64,000 bases of DNA. Origin: Orobanche coerulescens. Taxonomy: Eukaryota; Streptophyta; Magnoliopsida; Lamiales; Orobanchaceae. Below, one piece after another: positions 56,675 to 64,000 of the stretch (the first letter of the stretch is position 1; each line of letters opens with the position of its first letter). The stretch covers positions 51,926,001 to 51,990,000 of the forward strand of contig CM065818.1 in assembly GCA_033398695.1 (NCBI GenBank), read 5' to 3'. The notes beneath the pieces are model-generated. The model worked only from the letters and a program-made list of their open reading frames with translations. It was not told where the DNA came from and did not search any database. The position numbers were made by a program, and so were the translations under genes.

Positions 56675-58658
56675 TGTTGGGACTCGGTGCCTAAAACGAA
56701 GGCCCAGCGGAAGCGGTAAAATGAAAATTAATTCAATCCGAATCCCTACTTTTGAGCTATAAACGAAAAGCAAGAGTTGTAAGAAACTAACCCTTGAAGT
56801 CCGTTGATTAAATGGTAACCTTCTTTTGAGCTATTCCCCAAGCTTTGCTTGATCTCTACGAATCCAATCCGCTCCAAGCCCTTGAACGATCCAACGCCGA
56901 AAGCACCGCGTCTCTACTTGCCACTCGCCGGAAAAATGACCGGAATGACAACATCCGATTAACCTCTAAGATTATGGCTAGAATCAAGTGATGAAGCTTT
57001 TGATTGTAACACTCTAAGTGTTTTAATGTTTGATCTCTCAATATTTATTGATGTTTCTCTAAGATCAATCAAGAACCAAGTTGATGAAGAAGATGACTAT
57101 GAAGAAGAACTCTTTTCTCACTTTCTCTCACTACAACTCATGTAAGGAATAATGTAATGAGAATGGGAGATCAAAGTCCTCTTCTTATGCATTTTCAACT
57201 CACAAGAATACAACTCATACAATGAGAATCTAACCCCACCATATAATGTGTATGATACTTGTCCCCTCAACACATGATATTCCAAACATCATGATTTGGA
57301 GAAGTCGATACATACACATGTACATTAGGGGGGTAGGGGAAGGCCATGAGGATGAAACAGACGAGTTTAGTTCGTTTCGGACTCCCGAGAGTCTAAACAG
57401 ATAACTCCGATTCCGTTTCGTTGTATTTATATCGATTAATTAATCCAATTAATTAAACATATCAAATACAAAATAATATAATTAATTTCTCCAAGAAATA
57501 ATTATATTCACGAATTAAATTAATCACCTAGTAATTTATTTATTTTATTAGGCCGTAAATCAATTTATCTAATAAATCAATTTAAACATCCAATGTCCCA
57601 AATTTAGATATCCAATATCTAAAATACATAATGAGAGAATTAGCTTGATACATTCCGTCGTCAATCCTATTGCGCGACTTGGTAGGTCCGTCTCAGTTAG
57701 CAATGGGAGGAACCAAAGAGTAGTAGCACCACCTAGCCAGCCTGGCGGCCTACACTGTACCCCAACTGAGAACGAATGATTGGGATCATTCAAGAACCAT
57801 TCTGTCGTGAATACCAGTATATGTGTAAACCCTTCTTTCAAATGTCCCGATCAAGTTATAGGGTCACGGTCAGTCAAACCCTATCTGTCCTTGACTCTAT
57901 GCATGCATTAATGCAAATCGAGATCATCGAGCTCTCGTGTATCCGATACAACTAGCTCCAATGCTTTGGCTAAAGACTTATGATCTCATCTGCCAATAAC
58001 CACATAGGACATATAACCCGCTCACTAACGGGAGAAAGAATTCTATCGTGGTATTCAGTAGGATCTGCTACTTGCCCGTCAAGATGCACGTCGAGGTTGA
58101 CCCCCGCCTTCTAGTTTATAGGGTCGAACTACTCTAATGAAAATCTTGACGTCACAAGCACATCCCGACAAAATCCTCAAGTCGAAGGTTCACGAATACA
58201 TATCACAATATCTCGATTCCATCATTGACTGTCCCGGAGTGAAATCCGTGTGACGAATCGAGGGTGAGTCGGTTCGAGTATACTAATCCAATTAGCATAC
58301 CTATAACGTATGCTCCCATTAACCATTAGTGTTCGACAGGCACACTACATGTCAAAGAACACGTCATACAAGTCTTCACATAAACTTAATGCCCAGTCAA
58401 GTTTCATCGACTTGCGAACGTTTAAGTATTTGAGCTATAAACCTTTCCAGTGCCGACCCCTTATCCAATAAAGAGTGAAATGTCTTGCTCTCAAATACAC
58501 AGACTAGTTTCTATATATATATTTACGAGTTGGGAATGCCAGTAACTACCAGTAAATAAAGAAACATTCATTACCTTATACCAATAGTTTACATAATTAC
58601 AAGTACAATGCCCTCACTCAACATCCTCTGAGTGGCATTCGAGGGCATACTCCTAAAA
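56675..58658 (-). repeat. 3' LTR of copia B
   Basis: About 1.98 kb. The 3' portion (57930-58658) is nearly identical to the fragment inside copia A. The first 700 bp differs more from the outer LTRs of A, with a small deletion near 56750 and changed sequence around 57000-57250. Confidence 0.92.
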
Positions 58659-58673
58659 ATCTCCCACTTGCAC

Positions 58674-61600
58674 TCAATGCCACACACTATGGTATCGAAT
58701 ACCCATATTGTCCTGATGACGCTCCAAGCAAGTATGAGAAAGTGGCTTGGTCAGTGGATCAGCGACGTTGTCGGCTGAGTCTACTCTATGCAGCACAATG
58801 TATCCCTTGCGAACAAATTCTCTTACGAGATGATACTTCCTCTCAATATGTTTGGCGCTGTTGTGAAACCTCGGCTCCTTGGCCTGCGCTGCAGCTCCGT
58901 CATTGTCGCAGTACATTGGAACAGGCAGCTCAGCATATGGTATCACTTGAAGTTCTCCCAGAAACTTCTTAATCTAAAACCCTTCCTTCGAAGCCTCTGA
59001 GGCTGCTTGATACTCAGACTGACAGGTGGAATCAGCAGTCGCGCTTTGCTTGGCGCTACGCCAAGATACTGCTCCTCCATTAAGAGTAAATATGTAGACA
59101 GAAGTAGACATTGAGTCGTCCTTCAGTCCTTGGAAGGCCGAATCAGTGAATCCAACACATCCAATTCTCCACCGCCATACATCAGAACCATATCTCTAGT
59201 CCTTCTCAAGTACTTGAGAACGTTCTTTACGGCAGTCCAATGTTCCCTACCTGGGTTTGCCTGAAACCTACTCACCACGCTTACAACATGCGCAACGTCA
59301 GGTCTCGTACACAACATATCATACATAAGGCTACCCATGGCCGAGGCATGTGGTATATTACTCATTTCATTTCGTTGTTCCTCACTTTGAGGACACATCT
59401 TCAAGGAGATTTTTATTCCATGTCGCATCGGTAGGAAACCTCTTTTAGAATCATCCATCTTAAATCGCTTTAAGATTTTATCAATATAGAGGGCTTGGGA
59501 AAGACCTATTGTTCTCTTCGCTCTATCCCGGTAGAGTCGAATACCAAGAATATAGGTAGCTTCTCCCAAGTCTTTCATGGAGAAATTACTCGAAAGCCAA
59601 GCTATCACAAAACTGAGCATTACCACATCATTTCCTATGAGTGGAATGTCATCTACATATAGTACTAAGAATGCGATCTTGCTCTCACTAACCCTCTTGT
59701 ATACACAAGGTTCCTTTTCATTTTGCACGAAGTCAAACTCTTTGACTGCCTCGTCAAAACGAAGGTTCCAACTACGCGACGCTTGCTTTAGTCCATAAAT
59801 GGAATGCTGAAGCTTGCACACTTTCTAAATATCGACTTCGGACACAAAGCCTTTAGTCTGCTCCATATAGATTTCCTCCTCGAGGAATCCATTAAGGAAA
59901 GCCGTCTTTATGTCCATTTACCATATCTCATAATCGTGGTAGGCAGTTATAGCAAGCATCATGCGAATAGACTTGATCATGGCTATGGGCGAGAAGGTAT
60001 CGTGGTAATCGATCCCTTGTTTTTGGGTATAACCCTTTGCCACAAGCCAGGCCTTATTGGCATCAACCTTGCCATCACCATCAGTCTTTCTCTTGTAGAT
60101 CCACTTGTTCCTAATAGGCACTATGCCCTTGGGGCGGTCTACCAGAGTCCAGACCTGATTGACATGCATCGAGTCTATCTCAACTTCCATAGCTTCATGC
60201 CATTTCACGGAGTCTACATCCACCATCGCTTGGTCATAAGTCGTTGGATCAGTCTCTTGGCTATCACTTGGAACCTCATAGAGACCTAGTTCCTCCAAGT
60301 GCACAAGCCCATACCTCTCAGGTAAATGAGACACCCTACTATACCTATGAGGTGGTTGTACTTGTGTTTCAGAAGGTTCGGTTCTAATTTCTTGCACAGG
60401 TGTCTCCTTAGGAGTTTCATTGTATTCTTCCAAAGAAATACTTCTACCTGCTCCGCCTTCCTGGATGAACTCATCTTCCAGGAAGTGTGCTTGTAAAGCA
60501 ACAATGATCTTTCGATCTTCGGGCATGTAGAATAGATAACCCATCATCCCAGACGGGAATCCAATGAAACGTCCCTTCACGGACCTAGCTTCCAACTTCT
60601 CCACCTTAGTCTTCTTGACATAGGCGGGACATCACCAAATCCTAATATGATTAATACTTGGTTTCCTACCCTCCCAAATATCATGTGTAGTTTTAGGAAC
60701 GGATTTGGAAGGACATTTGTTCAAGATGTAAGCGGCAGTCAGGAGTGCATACCCCCACAGGTAAATTGGTAAGTTAGTATAGCCAAGCATGGAATGGACC
60801 ATGTTCAACAAGGTCCGATTCCTTTTTTCTGACAAACCATTTAACTGAGGAGTACCTGGAGGTGTTAGTTTTGAAACTATTCCTTGTTCCTTAAGGAACT
60901 CGCCAAACTCCGTACTCATATACTCACCACCTCGGTCCGACTGAAGTGCTTTGATATGATTACCAGTTTGTTTCTCGACTAGGGCCTTGAATTCCTGTAA
61001 TTTCTCAAAAGCCTCGGATTTATGTTTCATTAAGTATACATAACCATACCTAGTATGATCATCTATAAACGTAATGAAATATTGATATCCGTCACGTGCT
61101 GCTTCCAAAGCACCACAAACATCGGTATGGATTAATCCTAGTTTATCAGCGGCTCTTTCAAAAGTTCCTGTGAAGGGGGACTTAGTCATTTTGCCTTTAA
61201 GGCAAGATTCACAAGTAGGAAAGGGATCCGATCCCAATGGACCCATAAGTCCATCTTTTTCTATTTTGTAAACCTTGGTCTGACCAACATGACCAAGTCT
61301 AAGATGCCATTTCAAACCTTGATTGGTTTCATCCCTACCACGTTTTCTAGTCATAGTATTCACAACTACTTTGTTGTTGAGATTTAGATGATACAATCCA
61401 TTTAACAATGTAGCAGTACCCACTAGTTTATTTCTGAAATAAATTTTGCAGGAACCATACTAATGAAAAATGAAAAGCCTTTTCGGTCCATGACCGGAAT
61501 GGATACAATGTTTTTATGCCCCTTGGGCAAAACAAGTACATCTTCTAAAGTCAAAACAAAGCTGGATTCTAAACCCAAAAGAAGTGATCCTATGTCGGTC

Positions 61601-61746
61601 GCCTCGACACTATGCCCGCTTCCGACTGTGATCATAACTTCTCCAGCTCCAAGCTTCCTACTTTGTTCCAGATCCTGATTCACGGTACAAATATGAGAAC
61701 TAGCACGAATCCGATCCAGGAAGTAGAAAATACAGTAGCAGAACAA
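58674..61746 (-). pseudogene. copia B pol (PR-INT-RT-RH)
   Basis: Same domain order and motifs as the pol of copia A: LRLGHVGQTKVYKIEKDG, SDRGGEYMSTEFGEF, VLYVDDIPLIGND, MYCDNDGAAAQAKEP. It has the same two RT nonsense codons (59918-59920 and 59825-59827), plus its own break near 60604-60632 (a changed codon and stop between INTs NHIRIW and the KVEKLEARS block). Confidence 0.92.
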
Positions 61747-62597
61747 TTTGTTTCCAAAACTAAAAGTTCTGTACCTGAAGCGCCATGAAGAATCGGACAG
61801 TCTCTAGCCCAGTGGCCCAGCTCACCGCACTTGAGACAAGCATCCTTCTTCTTCTTGTTCTTCGGAAACATAGGGGCCTTGCCCTTAACTTTAAGGTCCT
61901 TAACTTGTGGTCCAGTCTGCTTCTTGGTCTTTTTCTTCTTATTCTTAGACCTTCGAGGTCCAGAAGAAATCACAAGAGCAGACTCCTTCATTCGCAGAGT
62001 CTTCATTTGAGACTGAGCGGTCACAAGTTTGTTCACTAGCCCAACTAAATTACACGCAATCTCATTGCAGTTGAAGTTCATAACAAACTGTGAGAAGGAA
62101 TCAGGGAGAGACTGTAGGATAAGGTCGGTTTGGAGAGAAGTATCCATTTTAAAATCAAGAGCCTCCAATCTCTCGATCATGGATATCATTTTGAGGACGT
62201 GTTCCCCAACCTTCTCACATTTCTTCATCCTTGCACCGAACAGTTGCTTGAATATCTCATATCTAGCAGTTCTGCTGTGCTCACCATAAAGCTCGGTTAA
62301 GTGAGATAGAATCTGCCTAGCAGAAGTCATTTTCTCATGTGCTCTCTGAAGCTCATTAGACATAGAAGCCATCATGTATGCATGGACTTTTACGTCATCC
62401 TTAACCCACTTTTCGTGGTTTTCGATCTCTTCCTGATTGGCTCTGGTCCGCACAGGAGGCGCTGGAATGTCCGTCTCTAAGACGTGTCCCAGTGCCTCTA
62501 TACTGAGGACTATTATCAGATTGCGGAGCTAGTCCACAAAGTTAGGTCCGATCAGGGTGTTCTTCTCGAGTAGAATTGCGAGTGGATTCATTGTCAT
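61680..62597 (-). pseudogene. copia B gag with premature stop
   Basis: Starts at ATG 62597 (MTMNPLAILLEKNTLIGPNF). Codon 23 is TAG (62529-62531) where copia A has TGG in NFVDWLRNL. The frame then stays open to the zinc knuckle CLKCGELGHWARDC and beyond. One nonsense change disables coat protein production from this copy. Confidence 0.9.
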
Positions 62598-64000
62598 ATT
62601 GAGAGTTATGTCTGCATTAAGTGTAACAAATTAATTAGTGACTCGTTCAATTATGTTCTGAGTATGGAATTAAGGTCTTTTCTATTCTTGTTACCCAGCT
62701 CCCACTATTTTTATCGGAATAACACACTCCCATGTGAAATCCGGAAGTATCGTCGCTCTACTTCATAGTGGTGATCGAGTTCTTTATAAATCTTAATAGA
62801 GGGCAACCGAACAGGTTTCTAGTCTATTAATTTTCATAAAGTGGTGTCCAACACTAACCCATCTAATGGATGATTCGATCTTCTTTTTCCCCTTGTTCAC
62901 TCCCCTCAACCTACGGTTTCTATGGTTCGTGAACAAGTTATGTTTATACCATCGACACAAATCAGTTTCACAATTGAATCTTATCCGGCAACCTATCAGG
63001 TTTCTAGGGATAAAATTTGCTCCAACCAAAGGCATCCAATGCGCTCCCGGTAATTTATTCATCCTCCCCGAACGACTACCCCGATAACTCGGAAGCACAG
63101 CACATCCGGTTTGAATTTCAATTTCCCGAAAGCTCGATGGAGGGAAGGAAAACCTTGAAACCTTATAAACTTAATAATTTGTTGGGGAGAATTTTCGCGA
63201 TTAACGTTACACTTTGCACATTAATCATTTTAGCGCGTTTTTGGCATTCAAACAATATGAAAAAACCATTCACAACTTAGTTGCTACCAACATGTGGTTC
63301 ATGGACCGTTCCTAGAAAACAAAAACTCCTTAATCTAATTACAAGTCTTCGTTTTGAATATTCGTCTTCTCGAAACGAATCTTCCTTCGGTCTTCGTCAT
63401 TACATATAAATTTTACATTGAAAATTGCATCCTAGATGCAAATATTTCTAGTAAAATAAATAGGCTCAAAATGGCCTTTACAACCCAATCGAATAAAACG
63501 AACGATTCAAAAACTTAGTCCATGAACCACATCCCCATTCAAAAGCATTCATCCAATAAATACTATATAAACGGAGAGCGTAGAGATACATTGATCCAAT
63601 CAACAATACGAACCGATCTAACCGATTCACATAATCGATAATATGAAAAACATTCAAATAATTCGGTCGATCACAAGTATTCCATTCAATCAATTTTCCC
63701 TAATAAAATGAAATACCATATATCATTTTAATCATATTAAATCCTATTTAAAATATGGTAAATCAATTTTAGGAATACAGGAAAAAACAAGCCCGAAATG
63801 GGTCCGAAAAGGGCTGAACCGCGCCAGAAAAACACCATTGGGCTGCAGTTGAGCTGCCCCGCAGCCCTGGGCCGCTGCCTCGTGCTCGGGCCGCCCACAA
63901 GATCTGATCCCTTCCCCCGGGCTGCAACAGCCACAGGCCGCGGCCCTCTTCCCGGACTACCCCGGACTGGCCCAACGGTAATTCGGGGCTAGTTTGTCGA
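62598..64000 (-). other. copia B 5' leader, truncated at the window end
   Basis: Parallels 49135-50540 of copia A with few changes, ending in a GC-rich block (63780-63970) that has diverged from the one in A. The PBS and 5' LTR are expected about 200 bp beyond the window. Confidence 0.85.

Larger units (their letters stand above)
56675..64000 (-). mobile_element. copia element B, cut by the window end
   Basis: Inserted in the RT of gypsy C: the 3' LTR begins TGTTGGGACTCGG at 56675 right after TATCC (the likely 5-bp target duplication, 56670-56674). pol, gag and most of the leader follow toward the right edge. The 5' LTR lies outside. The internal part is nearly identical to 45203-50300 of copia A. 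Confidence 0.92.

Overview
The window is nuclear DNA of a eudicot plant. It is AT-rich, has split genes with GT/AG introns, and is filled with nested retrotransposons and DNA transposons typical of plants. The species cannot be named from the sequence. No tRNA, rRNA, CRISPR or bacterial features were seen.

Left part (1-19021). This is gene-proximal DNA with old debris. It holds two exons of a decayed M1 aminopeptidase gene (3180-3480, minus), a weak candidate exon pair near 5.1-5.4 kb, an orphan first coding exon (6890-7024, plus), a 5'-truncated RTE-type LINE (8110-9200, minus) and a 299-bp tandem duplication (10233-10832). It also holds the one gene that looks intact: a five-exon copper amine oxidase (11864-15199, minus, 729 aa by my splice model). 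A 1.95-kb non-autonomous Mutator-like element with a perfect 9-bp target duplication lies at 16409-18359.

Centre (19022-38892). One autonomous-type Mutator element (MULE) with ~100-bp terminal inverted repeats carries a mudrA-type transposase gene on plus and a captured DUF1985-type gene on minus. Both are now broken. The transposase is interrupted by a solo LTR of a gypsy family (TSD ATTAT). That LTR is itself split by a complete gypsy element of the same family in opposite orientation (20365-30239, TSD CCCCC). Two small hAT-type MITEs with perfect 8-bp target duplications (33323-34078 and 35999-36459) also sit inside the MULE.

Right part (39365-64000). A further gypsy element of the same chromovirus-like family, on minus, is hit twice by copia elements. 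The first hit, in its 3' LTR, is a 12.4-kb chimeric copia with TSD GGTCC (40384-52761). The second, in its reverse transcriptase, is a copia that runs off the window (56675-64000).

Main observations. (1) All three gypsy LTR lineages carry an array of short palindromic or inverted motifs immediately upstream of the LTR TATA box, with similar or wholly different sequence. (2) The large copia is a two-lineage mosaic that looks like a reverse-transcription template switch. (3) Two copia copies share the same premature stops in reverse transcriptase, so they probably moved in trans. (4) Differences between paired repeats concentrate at CAG/CTG sites in a way that suggests methylation-linked consensus error and not real decay. 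(5) Three clusters of a CACACGATCGTGTG-like palindrome occur inside the MULE. (6) The nested insertion created a ~1.3-kb inverted repeat that could make hairpin RNA.
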